Positions 24,189 through 38,139 of a stretch of 64,000 nucleotides of DNA are shown here, piece by piece. A program made the position numbers and the translations under genes. How positions within the stretch are numbered: position 1 is the stretch's first letter; each line of letters starts with the position of its first letter. The notes under the pieces are model-generated. The model was not told the origin of the DNA. It did not search any database and was given only the letters and a program-made list of their open reading frames with translations. The DNA comes from Denticeps clupeoides. Taxonomy: Eukaryota > Chordata > Actinopteri > Clupeiformes > Denticipitidae. Location: contig NW_021630118.1 in NCBI RefSeq assembly GCF_900700375.1, forward strand, positions 124,001 through 188,000, given 5' to 3'.

Positions 24189-25137
24189 GTTCTTTTTTAA
24201 TTAGACAAAGAGTCACTTGGGACTGGGAAGATGTTGTACCAAGATTAGCATGGAACTTGTAAAGGGATGACACACAAATCAGTGAAGTGCTCCATATTTT
24301 CAACTTTTTTTGATTGACAAATAGGAACTAGGGTTCCTTGGGAAAAGGGAGATGCTGTGCCAAATTCCAAATGTTTAGTTTTTTTTTTTTTCAAAGCAAA
24401 AACACAAGGATGAACTCCATAAGAAGATCAGAAACATGTCCAACTGCATCTGGTGTCAATATATTAATGAAGTTGCTCATGTAGTGGACAATCTCAATCA
24501 TTTCGTATGATAAGAAAAACTGAAGCTGCTGTAGATTTCTTTAGCTGACACTAGGACTGACTACACAGACAATTGTGTTTGTGGTTTAGTTTTGAACAAC
24601 ATGCTTGTGAGAGGGTAAACGCAGTCTGTCGCTATCAGGAATGATGCAGTCTAGATGCCCACATATTGGGATTTTGTAGGAGTCAAAACTAGCAAAATGC
24701 AAAGGTACAACCTCAGTCTGTGAAGACCTTATAATTGAGAATGAAATTTCCCCTTCCAAAAAAGCATGAACTATAATGAAATGGCAGAAGATGGCTGCCA
24801 GTACCTTAACAGAGACCCAGACAGTGACATCACCACATGGAATAAACACACTGACTGGAACCACGCCCCTTTCCTGCATTGACCTGCCCACTTTGTGATG
24901 TTCCCATGACTCTTGACACCAATCAAATTATTCATCTTTCTTTGCTACACAAACTGACCACACTTTAATCATGCACCTCTACAAGTTAACAGCCTCTTGG
25001 AAAATGCAATTAGGGTAACTAATCATTTGCTCTCTAAATATTTTATCACATTTTTACACAATACTCCATACAAGGTCTTGGTGAGCAGAACAATGATATG
25101 GTCAGTATTATAAGTGGCAGCTGAGAAGCTGGTTGAT

Positions 25138-25188
25138 GTGCTTGCTACGGCTGCACATATACTAAAATTGTGAAGCGTTCCGTATTTT
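25138..25188 (+). pseudogene. U6 with 55-nt deletion, type D (copy 26)
   Basis: Standard D junction. Confidence 0.9.
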
Positions 25189-26135
25189 GTTCTTTTTTAA
25201 TTAGACAAAGAGTCACTTGGGACTAGGAAGATGTTGTACCAAGATTAGCATGGAACTTGTAAAGGGATGACACACAAATCAGTGAAGTGCTCCATATTTT
25301 CAACTTTTTTTGATTGACAAATAGGAACTAGGGTTCCTTGGGAAAAGGGAGTTGCTGTGCCAAATTTTAAATATTTATTTTATTTTCAAAGCAAACACAC
25401 AGGGATAAAGACCATAAGAAGATCAGAAACTTTTCCAAATGCAACTGGTGTCAATGTATTAATGAAGTTGCTCATGTAGTGGACAATCTCAATCATTTGG
25501 TAAGATTAGAAGATCTGAAGCTGCTGTACATTTCTTTAGCTGACTCTAGGACTGACTCTACGCAGACAATTGTGTTTATGGTTTAGTTGTGAACAAAATG
25601 CTTGTGAGAGTGTAAACGCAGTCTGTCGCTATCAGGAATGATGCAGTCTAGATGCCCACATATGGGGACTTTGTAGGAGTCAGCACTAGCAAAATGCAGA
25701 GGTACAACCACAGTCTGGGAAGACCACATATTTGAGAATGAAATTTCCCCTTCCAAAAAAGCATGAACTATAACGAAATGGCAGAAGATTGCTGCCAGTA
25801 CCTTAACAGAGACCCAGACAGTGACATCACCATGTGGAATAAACACACTGCCTGGAACCACGCCCCTTTTCCTGCATTGACCTGCCCACTTCATGATGTT
25901 CCTATGACTCTTGACACCAATCAAATTATTCTTCTTACTTTGCTACACAAACTAAGAATACTTTAATCATGCACCTCCACAAGTTACCAGCCTCTTGGAA
26001 AATGCAATTAGGGTAACTAAGCATTTGCTCTCTAAATATTTTATCAAATTTTTACACAATACTCCATACAAGGTCTTGGTGAGCAGAACAATGATTTGGT
26101 CAGTATTATAAGTGGCAGCCGAGAAGCTTGTTGAT

Positions 26136-26241
26136 GTGCTTGCTACGGCTGCACATATACTAAAATTGGATCGATACAGAGAAGATTAGCATGGCCCCTG
26201 CGAAAGGATGACACGCAAATCCGTGAAGCGTTCCATATTTT
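26136..26241 (+). ncRNA. U6: U6 snRNA, full, type F (copy 27)
   Basis: G72 kept; the downstream spacer switches to E type as behind copy 12. Confidence 0.92.
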
Positions 26242-27192
26242 GTTCTTTTTTAATTAGACAAAGAGTCACTTGGTACTAGGAAGATGTTGTACAAAGATTA
26301 GCATGGAACTTGTAAAGGGATGACACACAAATCAGTGAAGTGCTCCATATTTTCAACTTTTTTTGATTGACAAATAGGAACTAGGGTTCCTTGGGAAAAG
26401 GAAGATGCTGTGCCAAATTCCAAATGTTCAGTTTATTTTATTTTCAAAGCAAACACACAGGGATGAATACCATAAGAAGGTCAGAAACATATCCAACTGC
26501 AACTGGTGTCAAGGTATTAATGAAGTTGCTCATGTAGTGGACAATCTCAATCATTTCGTATGATAAGAAGAACTGAAGCTGCTGTACATTTCTTTAGCTG
26601 ACTCTAGGACGTACTCTACGCAGACAATTGTGTTTGTGGTTTAGTTTTGAACAACATGCTTGTAAGAGGGTAAACGCAGTCTGCCGCTATCAGGAATGAT
26701 GCAGTCTAGATGCCCACATATTGGGATTTTGTAGGAGTCAAAACTAGCAAAATGCAGAGGTACAACCTCAGTCTGGGAAGACCACATAATTGAGAATGAA
26801 ATTTCCCCTTCCAAAAAAGCATGAACTATAATGAAATGGCAGAAGATGGCTGCCAGTACCTTAACAGAGACCCAGACAGTGACATCACCACGTGGAATAA
26901 ACACACTGCCTGGAACCACGCCCCTTTCCTGCATTGACCTGCCCACTTTGTGATGTTCCTTTGACTCTTGACACCAATCAAATTATTCTTCTTTCTTTGC
27001 TACACAAACTGACCATACTTTAATGATGCACCTCCACAAGTTACCAGCCTCTTGGAAATTGCATTTAGGGTAACAAAGCATTTGCTCTCCAAATATTTTA
27101 TCACATTTTTACAAAATTCTCCATACAAGGTCTTGGTGAGCAGAACAATGATATGGTCAGTATTATAAGTGGCAGCGGAGGAGCTTGTTGAT

Positions 27193-27298
27193 GTGCTTGC
27201 TACGGCTGCACATATACTAAAATTGGATCGATACAGAGAAGATTAGCATGGCCCCTGCGAAAGGATGACACGCAAATTCGTGAAGCGTTCCATATTTT
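27193..27298 (+). ncRNA. U6: U6 snRNA, full, type L (copy 28)
   Basis: T86 kept. Confidence 0.92.
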
Positions 27299-28099
27299 GT
27301 TCTTTTTTAATTAGACAAAGAGTCACTTGGGACTAGGAAGATGTTGTACCAAGATTAGCATGGAACTTGCAAAAGGATGACCCACAAATTAGTGAAGTGC
27401 TCCATATTTTCAACTTTTTTTGATTGACAAATAGGAACTAGGGTTCCTTAGGAAAAGGAAGATGCTGTGCCAAATTCCAAATGTTTCTTTTATTTTCAAA
27501 GCAAACACACAGCGATAAAGACCATAAGAAGATCAGAAACTTTTCAAACTGCAACTGGTGTCAATGTATTGATGAAGTTGTTCATGTAGTGGACAATCTC
27601 AATCATGCAGTCTAGATGCCCACATATTGGGATTTTGTAGGAGTCAAAACTAGCAAAATGCAAAGGTACAACCTCAGTCTGTGAAGACCTTATAATTGAG
27701 AATGAAATTTCCCCTTCCAAAAAAGCATGAACTATAATGAAATGGCAGAAGATGGCTGCCAGAACCTTAACAGAGACCCAGACAGTGACATCACCACATG
27801 GAATAAACACACTGCCTGGAACCACGCCCCTTTTCCTGCATTGACCTGCCCACTTTGTGATGTTCCCATGACTCTTGACACCAATCAAATTATTCATCTT
27901 TCTTTGCTACACAAACTGACCACACTTTAATCATGCACCTCCACAAGTTAACAGCCTCTTGGAAAATGCAATTAGGGTAACTAAGCATTTGCTCTCCAAA
28001 TATTTTATCACATTTTTACACAATACTCCATACAAGGTCTTGGTGAGCAGAACAATGATATGGTCAGTATTATAAGTGGCAGCTGAGAAGCTGGTTGAT

Positions 28100-28205
28100 G
28101 TGCTTGCTACGGCTGCACATATACTAAAATTGGATCGATACAGAGAAGATTAGCATGGCCCCTGCGAAAGGATGACACGCACATTCGTGAAGCGTTCCAT
28201 ATTTT
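28100..28205 (+). ncRNA. U6: U6 snRNA, full, type C (copy 29)
   Basis: A83 to C, T86. Confidence 0.9.
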
Positions 28206-29136
28206 GTTCTTTTTTAATTAGACAAAGAGTCACTTGGGACTAGGAAGAGGTTGTACCAAGATTAGCATGGAACTTGCAAAAAGATGACACACAAATCATT
28301 GAAGTCCTCCATATTTTCAACTTTTTTTGATTGACAAATAGGAACTAGGGTTTCTTTAGGAAAAGGGAGATGCTGTGCCAAATTTCAAATGTTTATTTTA
28401 TTTTCAAAGCAAACACACAGGGATAAAGACCATAAGAAGATCAGAAACTTTTCCAACTGCAACTGGTGTCAATGTATTGATGAAGTTGTTCATGTAGTGG
28501 ACAATCTCAATCATTTGGTATGATTAGAAGATCTGAAGCTGCTGTACATTTCTTTAGCTGACACTAGGCCTGACTCAACGCAGACAATTGTGTTTGTGGT
28601 TTAGTTTTGAACAACATGCTTGTAAGAGGGTAAACGCAGTCTGCCGCTATCAGGAATGATGCAGTCTAGATGCCCACATATGGGGACTTTGTAGGAGTCA
28701 GGAGTACAACCACAGTCTGGGAAGACCACATATTTGAGAATGAAATTTCCCCTTCCAAAAAAGCATGAACTATAATGAAATGGCAGAAGATTGCTGCCAG
28801 TTCCTTAACAGAGACCCAGATAGTGACATCACCACGTGTAATAAACAAACTGCCTGGAACCACGCCCCTTTCCTGCATTGACCTGCCCACTTCATGATGT
28901 TCCTATGACTCTTGACACCAATCAAATTATTCTTCTTACTTTGCTACACAAACTAAGAATACTTTAATCATGCACCTCCACAAGTTACCAGCCTCTTGGA
29001 AAATGCAATTATGGTAACTAAGCATTTGCTCTCCAAATATTTTATCACATTTTTACACAATACTCCATACAAGGTCTTGGTGAGCAGAACAATGATATGG
29101 TCAGTATTATAAGTGGCAGCTGAGAAGCTTGTTGAT

Positions 29137-29242
29137 GTGCTTGCTACGGCTGCACATATACTAAAATTGGATCGATACAGAGAAGTTTAGCATTGCCCCT
29201 GCGAAAGGAAGACACGCAAATCCGTGAAGCATTCCATATTTT
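29137..29242 (+). ncRNA. U6: U6 variant, type V (copy 30)
   Basis: T50, A74, A95 and G58 to T, as in copy 15. Confidence 0.83.
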
Positions 29243-30191
29243 GTTCTTTTTTAATTAGACAAAGAGTCACTTGGGACTGGGAAGATGTTATACCAAGATT
29301 AGCATGGAACTTGTAAAGGGATGACACACAAATCAGTGAAGTGCTCCATATTTTCAACTTTTTTTGATTGACAAATAGGAACTAGGGTTCCTTAGGAAAA
29401 GGGAGATGCTGTGCCAAATTCCAAATGTTTAGTTTTTTTTTTTTTCAAAGCAAAAACACAAGGATGAACTCCATAAGAAGATCAGAAACATGTCCAACTG
29501 CATCTGGTGTCAATATATTAATGAAGTTGCTCATGTAGTGGACAATCTCAATCATTTCGTATGATAAGAAAAACTGAAGCTGCTGTAGATTTCTTTAGCT
29601 GACACTAGGACTGACTACACAGACAATTGTGTTTGTGGTTTAGTTTTGAACAACATGCTTGTGAGAGGGTAAACGCAGTCTGTCGCTATCAGGAATGATG
29701 CAGTCTAGATGCCCACATATTGGGATTTTGTAGGAGTCAAAACTAGCAAAATGCAGAGGTACAACCTCAGTCTGTGAAGACCTTATAATTGAGAATGAAA
29801 TTTCCCCTTCCAAAAAAGCATGAACTATAATGAAATGGCAGAAGATGGCTGCCAGTACCTTAACAGAGACCCAGACAGTGACATCACCACGTGGAATAAA
29901 CACACTGACTGGTACCACGCCCCTTTCCTGCATTGACCTGCCCACTTTGTGATGTTCCTCTGACTCTTGACACCAATCAAATTATTCATCTTTCTTTGCT
30001 ACACAAACTGACCACACTTTAATCATGCACCTCTACAAGTTAACAGCCTCTTGGAAAATGCAATTAGGGTAACTAATCATTTGCTCTCTAAATATTTTAT
30101 CACATTTTTACACAATACTCCATACAAGGTCTTGGTGAGCAGAACAATGATATGGTCAGTATTATAAGTGGCAGCCGAGAAGCTTGTTGAT

Positions 30192-30242
30192 GTGCTTGCT
30201 ACGGCTGCACATATACTAAAATTGTGAAGCGTTCCGTATTTT
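30192..30242 (+). pseudogene. U6 with 55-nt deletion, type D (copy 31)
   Basis: Standard D junction. Confidence 0.9.
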
Positions 30243-31189
30243 GTTCTTTTTTAATTAGACAAAGAGTCACTTGGGACTAGGAAGATGTTGTACCAAGATT
30301 AGCATGGAACTTGTAAAGGGATGACACACAAATCAGTGAAGTGCTCCATATTTTCAACTTTTTTTGATTGACAAATAGGAACTAGGGTTCCTTGGGAAAA
30401 GGGAGTTGCTGTGCCAAATTTTAAATATTTATTTTATTTTCAAAGCAAACACACAGGGATAAAGACCATAAGAAGATCAGAAACATATCCAACTGCAACT
30501 GGTGTCAATGTATTAATGAAGTTGCTCATGTAGTGGACAATCTCAATCATTTGGTAAGATTAGAAGATCTGAAGCTGCTGTACATTTCTTTAGCTGACTC
30601 TAGGACTGACTCTACGCAGACAATTGTGTTTATGGTTTAGTTGTGAACAAAATGCTTGTGAGAGTGTAAACGCAGTCTGTCGCTATCAGGAATGATGCAG
30701 TCTAGATGCCCACATATGGGGACTTTGTAGGAGTCAGCACTAGCAAAATGCAGAGGTACAACCACAGTCTGGGAAGACCACATATTTGAGAATGAAATTT
30801 CCCCTTCCAAAAAAGCATGAACTATAACGAAATGGCAGAAGATTGCTGCCAGTACCTTAACAGAGACCCAGACAGTGACATCACCATGTGGAATAAACAC
30901 ACTGCCTGGAACCACGCCCCTTTTCCTGCATTGACCTGCCCACTTCATGATGTTCCTATGACTCTTGACACCAATCAAATTATTCTTCTTACTTTGCTAC
31001 ACAAACTAAGAATACTTTAATCATGCACCTCCACAAGTTACCAACCTCTTGGAAAATGCAATTAGGGTAACTAAGCATTTGCTCTCTAAATATTTTATCA
31101 AATTTTTACACAATACTCCATACAAGGTCTTGGTGAGCAGAACAATGATTTGGTCAGTATTATAAGTGGCAGCCAAGAAGCTTGTTGAT

Positions 31190-31295
31190 GTGCTTGCTAC
31201 GGCTGCACATATACTAAAATTGGATCGATACAGAGAAGATTAGCATGGCCCCTGCGAAAGGATGACACGCAAATCCGTGAAGCGTTCCATATTTT
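31190..31295 (+). ncRNA. U6: U6 snRNA, full, type F (copy 32)
   Basis: G72 kept; AGCCAAGAAG upstream is a private change. Confidence 0.92.
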
Positions 31296-32096
31296 GTTCT
31301 TTTTTAATTAGACAAAGAGTCACTTGGTACTAGGAAGATGTTGTACCAAGATTAGCATGGAACTTGTAAAGGGATGACACACAAATCAGTGAAGTGCTCC
31401 ATATTTTCAACTTCTTTTGATTGACAAATAGGAACTAGGGTTCCTTGGGAAAAGGGAGATGCTGTACCAAATTCCAAATGTTCAGTTTTTTTTATTTTCA
31501 AAGCAAACACACAGGGATGAATACCACAAGAAGATCAGAAACATGTCCAACTGCAACTGGTGTCAAGGTATTAATGAAGTTGCTCATGTAGTGGACAATC
31601 TCAATCATTTGGTAAGATAAGAAGAACTGAAGCTACTGTACATTTCTTTAGCTGACTCTAGGCCTGACTCTACACAGACAATTGTGTTTGAGGTTTAGTT
31701 GTGAACAACATGCTTGTGAGAGGGTAAACGCAGTCTGCCGCTATCAGGAATGATGCAGTCTAGATGCCCACATATGAGGACTTTGTAGGAGTCAGCACTA
31801 GCAAAATGCAGAGGTACAAACTCAGTCTGGGAAGACCACCAATTTTAGAATGAAATTTCCCCTTCCAAAAAAGCATGAACTATAATGAAATGGCAGAAGA
31901 TTGCTGTCAGTACCTTAACAGAGACCCAGACAGTGACATCACCACGTGGAATAAACACACTATCTGGAACCACGCCCCTTTCCTGCATTGACCTGCCCAC
32001 TTTGTGATGTTCCCATGACTCTTGACACCAATCAAATTATTCTTCTTTCTTTTCTACACAATCTAACAGTACTTTTATCATGCACCTCCACAAGTT

Positions 32097-32185
32097 ACAT
32101 ATACTAAAATTGGATCGATACAGAGAAGATTAGCATGGCCCCTGCGAAAGGATGACACGCAAATCCGTGAAGCGTTCCATATTTT
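32097..32185 (+). pseudogene. U6 without promoter and 5' end, type T (copy 33)
   Basis: Same junction as copy 6. Confidence 0.92.
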
Positions 32186-33138
32186 GTTCTTTTTTAATTA
32201 GACAAAGAGTCACTTGGGACTAGGAAGATGTTGTACCAAGATTAGCATGGAACTTGCAAAAAGATGACACACAAATCAGTGAAGTGCTCCATATTTTCAA
32301 CTTTTTTTGATTGACAAATAGGAACTAGGGTTCCTTAGGAAAAAGAAGATGCTGTGCCAAATTCCAAATGTTTCGTTTTTTTTTTTTTTTCAAAGCAATA
32401 ACACAAGGATGAACACCATAAGAAGGTCAGAAACATGTCCAACTGCATCTGGTGTCAATGTATTAATGAAGTTGCTCATGTAGTGGACAATCTCAATCAT
32501 TTGGTATGATTAGAAGATCTGAAGCTGCTGTACACTTCTTTAGCTGACTCTAGGCCTGACTCTACGCAGACAATTGTGTTTGTGGTTTAGTTTTGAACAA
32601 CATGCTAGTGAGAGGGTAAACAAAGTCTGTCGCTATCAGGAATGATGCAGTCTAGATGCCCACATATGGGGATTTTGTAGGAGTCAAAACTAGCAAAATG
32701 CAAAGGTACAACCACAGTCTGGGAAGACCACATATTTGAGAATGAAATTTCCCCTGCCAAAAAAGCATGAACTATAATGAAATGGCAGAAGATGGCTGCC
32801 AGTACCTTAACAGAGACCCAGACAGTGACATCACCACGTGGAATAAACACGCTGCCTGGAACCACGCCCCTTTCCTGCATTGACCTGCCCACTTTGTGAT
32901 GTTCCTCTGACTCTTGACAACAATCAAATTATTCTTCTTACTTTGCTACACAAACTAAGAATACTTTAATCATGCACCTCCACAAGTTACCAGCCTCTTG
33001 GAAAATGCAATTAGGGTAACTAAGCATTTGCTCTCTAAATATTTTATCAAATTTTTACACAATACTCCATACAAGGTCTTGGTGAGCAGAACAATGATAT
33101 GGTCAGTATTATAAGTGGCAGCTGAGAAGCTTGTTGAT

Positions 33139-33189
33139 GTGCTTGCTACGGCTGCACATATACTGAAATTGTGAAGCGTTCCGTATTTT
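33139..33189 (+). pseudogene. U6 with 55-nt deletion, type E (copy 34)
   Basis: A27 to G as in copy 19. Confidence 0.9.
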
Positions 33190-34140
33190 GTTCTTTTTTA
33201 ATTAGACAAAGAGTCACTTGGGACTAGGAAGATGTTGTACCAAGATTAGCATGGAACTTGTAAAGGGATGACACACAAATCAGTGAAGTGCTCCATATTT
33301 TCAACTTTTTTTGATTGACAAATAGGAACTAGGGTTCCTTGGGAAAAGGAAGATGCTGTGCCAAATTCCAAATGTTCAGTTTATTTTATTTTCAAAGCAA
33401 ACACACAGGGATGAATACCATAAGAAGGTCAGAAACATATCCAACTGCAACTGGTGTCAAGGTATTAATGAAGTTGCTCATGTAGTGGACAATCTCAATC
33501 ATTTCGTATGATAAGAAGAACTGAAGCTGCTGTACATTTCTTTAGCTGACTCTAGGACGTACTCTACGCAGACAATTGTGTTTGTGGTTTAGTTTTGAAC
33601 AACATGCTTGTAAGAGGGTAAACGCAGTCTGCCGCTATCAGGAATGATGCAGTCTAGATGCCCACATATTGGGATTTTGTAGGAGTCAAAACTAGCAAAA
33701 TGCAAAGGTCCCACCTCAGTCTGGGAAGACCACATATTTGAGAATGAAATTTCCCCTTCCAAAAAAGCATGAACTATAATGAAATGGCAGAAGATGGCTG
33801 CCAGTACCTTAACAGAGACCCAGACAGTGACATCACCACGTGGAATAAACACACTGCCTGGAACCACGCCCCTTTCCTGCATTGACCTGCCCACTTTGTG
33901 ATGTTCCTTTGACTCTTGACACCAATCAAATTATTCTTCTTTCTTTGCTACACAAACTGACCATACTTTAATGATGCACCTCCACAAGTTACCAGCCTCT
34001 TGGAAATTGCATTTAGGGTAACAAAGCATTTGCTCTCCAAATATTTTATCACATTTTTACAAAATTCTCCATACAAGGTCTTGGTGAGCAGAACAATGAT
34101 ATGGTCAGTATTATAAGTGGCAGCGGAGGAGCTTGTTGAT

Positions 34141-34246
34141 GTGCTTGCTACGGCTGCACATATACTAAAATTGGATCGATACAGAGAAGATTAGCATGGC
34201 CCCTGCGAAAGGATGACACGCAAATTCGTGAAGCGTTCCATATTTT
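34141..34246 (+). ncRNA. U6: U6 snRNA, full, type L (copy 35)
   Basis: T86 kept; terminator run is T7 instead of T6. Confidence 0.92.
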
Positions 34247-35048
34247 GTTCTTTTTTTAATTAGACAAAGAGTCACTTGGGACTAGGAAGATGTTGTACCA
34301 AGATTAGCATGGAACTTGCAAAAGGATGACCCACAAATTAGTGAAGTGCTCCATATTTTCAACTTTTTTTGATTGACAAATAGGAACTAGGGTTCCTTAG
34401 GAAAAGGAAGATGCTGTGACAAATTCCAAATGTTTCTTTTATTTTCAAAGCAAACACACAGCGATAAAGACCATAAGAAGATCAGAAACTTTTCAAACTG
34501 CAACTGGTGTCAATGTATTAATGAAGTTGCTCATGTAGTGGACAATCTCAATCATGCAGTCTAGATGCCCACATATTGGGATTTTGTAGGAGTCAAAACT
34601 AGCAAAATGCAAAGGTACAACCTCAGTCTGTGAAGACCTTATAATTGAGAATGAAATTTCCCCTTCCAAAAAAGCATGAACTATAATGAAATGGCAGAAG
34701 ATGGCTGCCAGAACCTTAACAGAGACCCAGACAGTGACATCACCACATGGAATAAACACACTGCCTGGAACCACGCCCCTTTTCCTGCATTGACCTGCCC
34801 ACTTTGTGATGTTCCCATGACTCTTGACACCAATCAAATTATTCATCTTTCTTTGCTACACAAACTGACCACACTTTAATCATGCACCTCCACAAGTTAA
34901 CAGCCTCTTGGAAAATGCAATTAGGGTAACTAAGCATTTGCTCTCCAAATATTTTATCACATTTTTACACAATACTCCATACAAGGTCTTGGTGAGCAGA
35001 ACAATGATATGGTCAGTATTATAAGTGGCAGCGGAGGAGCTGGTTGAT

Positions 35049-35154
35049 GTGCTTGCTACGGCTGCACATATACTAAAATTGGATCGATACAGAGAAGATT
35101 AGCATGGCCCCTGAGAAAGGATGACACGCACATTCGTGAAGCGTTCCATATTTT
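35049..35154 (+). ncRNA. U6: U6 snRNA, full, type C with C66 to A (copy 36)
   Basis: Both CCTGAGAAAGG and A83 to C are present. Confidence 0.88.
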
Positions 35155-36085
35155 GTTCTTTTTTAATTAGACAAAGAGTCACTTGGGACTAGGAAGAGGT
35201 TGTACCAAGATTAGCATGGAACTTGCAAAAAGATGACACACAAATCAGTGAAGTCCTCCATATTTTCAACTTTTTTTGATTGACAAATAGGAACTAGGGT
35301 TTCTTTAGGAAAAGGGAGATGCTGTGCCAAATTTCAAATGTTTATTTTATTTTCAAAGCAAACACACAGGGATAAAGACCATAAGAAGATCAGAAACTTT
35401 TCCAACTGCAACTGGTGTCAATGTATTGATGAAGTTGTTCATGTAGTGGACAATCTCAATCATTTGGTATGATTAGAAGATCTGAAGCTGCTGTACATTT
35501 CTTTAGCTGACACTAGGCCTGACTCAACGCAGACAATTGTGTTTGTGGTTTAGTTTTGAACAACATGCTTGTAAGAGGGTAAACGCAGTCTGCCGCTATC
35601 AGGAATGATGCAGTCTAGATGCCCACATATGGGGACTTTGTAGGAGTCAGGAGTACAACCACAGTCTGGGAAGACCACATATTTGAGAATGAAATTTCCC
35701 CTTCCAAAAAAGCATGAACTATAATGAAATGGCAGAAGATTGCTGCCAGTACCTTAACAGATACCCAGACAGTGACATCACCACGTGTAATAAACAAACT
35801 GCCTGGAACCACGCCCCTTTCCTGCATTGACCTGCCCACTTCATGATGTTCCTATGACTCTTGACACCAATCAAATTATTCTTCTTACTTTGCTACACAA
35901 ACTAAAAATACTTTAATCATGCACCTCCACAAGTTACCAGCCTCTTGGAAAATGCAATTATGGTAACTAAGCATTTGCTCTCCAAATATTTTATCACATT
36001 TTTACACAATACTCCATACAAGGTCTTGGTGAGCAGAACAATGATATGGTCAGTATTATAAGTGGCAGCTGAGAAGCTTGTTGAT

Positions 36086-36191
36086 GTGCTTGCTACGGCT
36101 GCACATATACTAAAATTGGATCGATACAGAGAAGTTTAGCATGGCCCCTGCGAAAGGAAGACACGCAAATCCGTGAAGCATTCCATATTTT
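36086..36191 (+). ncRNA. U6: U6 variant, type V (copy 37)
   Basis: T50, A74, A95; F-type spacer behind, as for copy 22. Confidence 0.85.
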
Positions 36192-36992
36192 GTTCTTTTT
36201 TAATTAGACAAAGAGTCACTTGGTACTAGGAAGAGGTTGTACAAAGATTAGCATGGAACTTGTAAAGGGATGACACACAAATCAGTGAAGTGCTCCATAT
36301 TTTCAACTTCTTTTGATTGACAAATAGGAACTAGGGTTCCTTGGGAAAAGGGAGATGCTGTACCAAATTCCAAATGTTCAGTTTTTTTTATTTTCAAAGC
36401 AAACACACAGGGATGAATACCACAAGAAGATCAGAAACATGTCCAACTGCAACTGGTGTCAAGGTATTAATGAAGTTGCTCATGTAGTGGACAATCTCAA
36501 TCATTTGGTAAGATAAGAAGAACTGAAGCTACTGTACATTTCTTTAGCTGACTCTAGGCCTGACTCTACACAGACAATTGTGTTTGAGGTTTAGTTGTGA
36601 ACAACATGCTTGTGAGAGGGTAAACGCAGTCTGCCGCTATCAGGAATGATGCAGTCTAGATGCCCACATATGAGGACTTTGTAGGAGTCAGCACTAGCAA
36701 AATGCAGAGGTACAAACTCAGTCTGGGAAGACCACCAATTTTAGAATGAAATTTCCCCTTCCAAAAAAGCATGAACTATAATGAAATGGCAGAAGATTGC
36801 TGCCAGTACCTTAACAGAGACCCAGACAGTGACATCACCACGTGGAATAAACACACTATCTGGAACCACGCCCCTTTCCTGCATTGACCTGCCCACTTTG
36901 TGATGTTCCCATGACTCTTGACACCAATCAAATTATTCTTCTTTCTTTTCTACACAATCTAACAGTACTTTTATCATGCACCTCCACAAGTT

Positions 36993-37081
36993 ACATATAC
37001 TAAAATTGGATCGATACAGAGAAGATTAGCATGGCCCCTGCGAAAGGATGACACGCAAATCCGTGAAGCGTTCCATATTTT
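36993..37081 (+). pseudogene. U6 without promoter and 5' end, type T (copy 38)
   Basis: Same junction as copy 6; followed by V instead of E. Confidence 0.92.
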
Positions 37082-38033
37082 GTTCTTTTTTAATTAGACA
37101 AAGAGTCACTTGGGACTAGGAAGATGTTGTACCAAGATTAGCATGGAACTTGCAAAAAGATGACACACAAATCAGTGAAGTGCTCCATATTTTCAACTTT
37201 TTTTGATTGACAAATAGGAACTAGGGTTCCTTAGGAAAAAGAAGATGCTGTGCCAAATTCCAAATGTTTCGTTTTTTTTTTTTTTCAAAGCAATAACACA
37301 AGGATGAACACCATAAGAAGGTCAGAAACATGTCCAACTGCATCTGGTGTCAATGTATTAATGAAGTTGCTCATGTAGTGGACAATCTCAATCATTTGGT
37401 ATGATAAGAAGAACTGAAGCTGCTGTACACTTCTTTAGCTGACTCTAGGCCTGACTCTACGCAGACAATTGTGTTTGTGGTTTAGTTTTGAACAACATGC
37501 TAGTGAGAGGGTAAACAAAGTCTGTCGCTATCAGGAATGATGCAGTCTAGATGCCCACATATGGGGATTTTGTAGGAGTCAAAACTAGCAAAATGCAAAG
37601 GTACAACCACAGTCTGGGAAGACCACATATTTGAGAATGAAATTTCCCCTGCCAAAAAAGCATGAACTATAATGAAATGGCAGAAGATTGCTGCCAGTAC
37701 CTTAACAGAGACCCAGACAGTGACATCACCACGTGGAATAAACACGCTGCCTGGAACCACGCCCCTTTCCTGCATTGACCTGCCCACTTTGTGATGTTCC
37801 TCTGACTCTTGACAACAATCAAATTATTCTTCTTACTTTGCTACACAAACTAAGAATACTTTAATCATGCACCTCCACAAGTTACCAGCCTCTTGGAAAA
37901 TGCAATTAGGGTAACTAAGCATTTGCTCTCTAAATATTTTATCAAATTTTTACACAATACTCCATACAAGGTCTTGGTGAGCAGAACAATGATATGGTCA
38001 GTATTATAAGTGGCAGCTGAGAAGCTTGTTGAT

Positions 38034-38139
38034 GTGCTTGCTACGGCTGCACATATACTAAAATTGGATCGATACAGAGAAGTTTAGCATGGCCCCTGCG
38101 AAAGGAAGACACGCAAATCCGTGAAGCATTCCATATTTT
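38034..38139 (+). ncRNA. U6: U6 variant, type V, behind an E-type promoter (copy 39)
   Basis: T50, A74, A95. The promoter reads ATCAAATTTTT as before E copies. Confidence 0.85.

Larger units (their letters stand above)
24083..29136 (+). repeat. Higher-order block 5: V-D-F-L-C (5 units)
   Basis: Five units, 5054 bp, in the same order and with the same hybrid F unit as 9142-14194. Confidence 0.85.
29137..36085 (+). repeat. Higher-order block 6: V-D-F-T-E-L-C (7 units)
   Basis: Seven units, 6949 bp. It shares private changes with 14195-21145, such as G58 to T in the V copy and A27 to G in the E copy. Confidence 0.86.
24083..38033 (+). repeat. Third-level repeat copy 2 (5-mer + 7-mer + V-T)
   Basis: 13,951 bp made of blocks 5, 6 and 7. 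It is one E unit shorter than copy 1. Confidence 0.78.
36086..38033 (+). repeat. Higher-order block 7: V-T (2 units)
   Basis: Two units, 1948 bp. The V unit is the same V/F hybrid as at 21146. The T unit leads directly into the next V through an E-like promoter. Confidence 0.82.
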
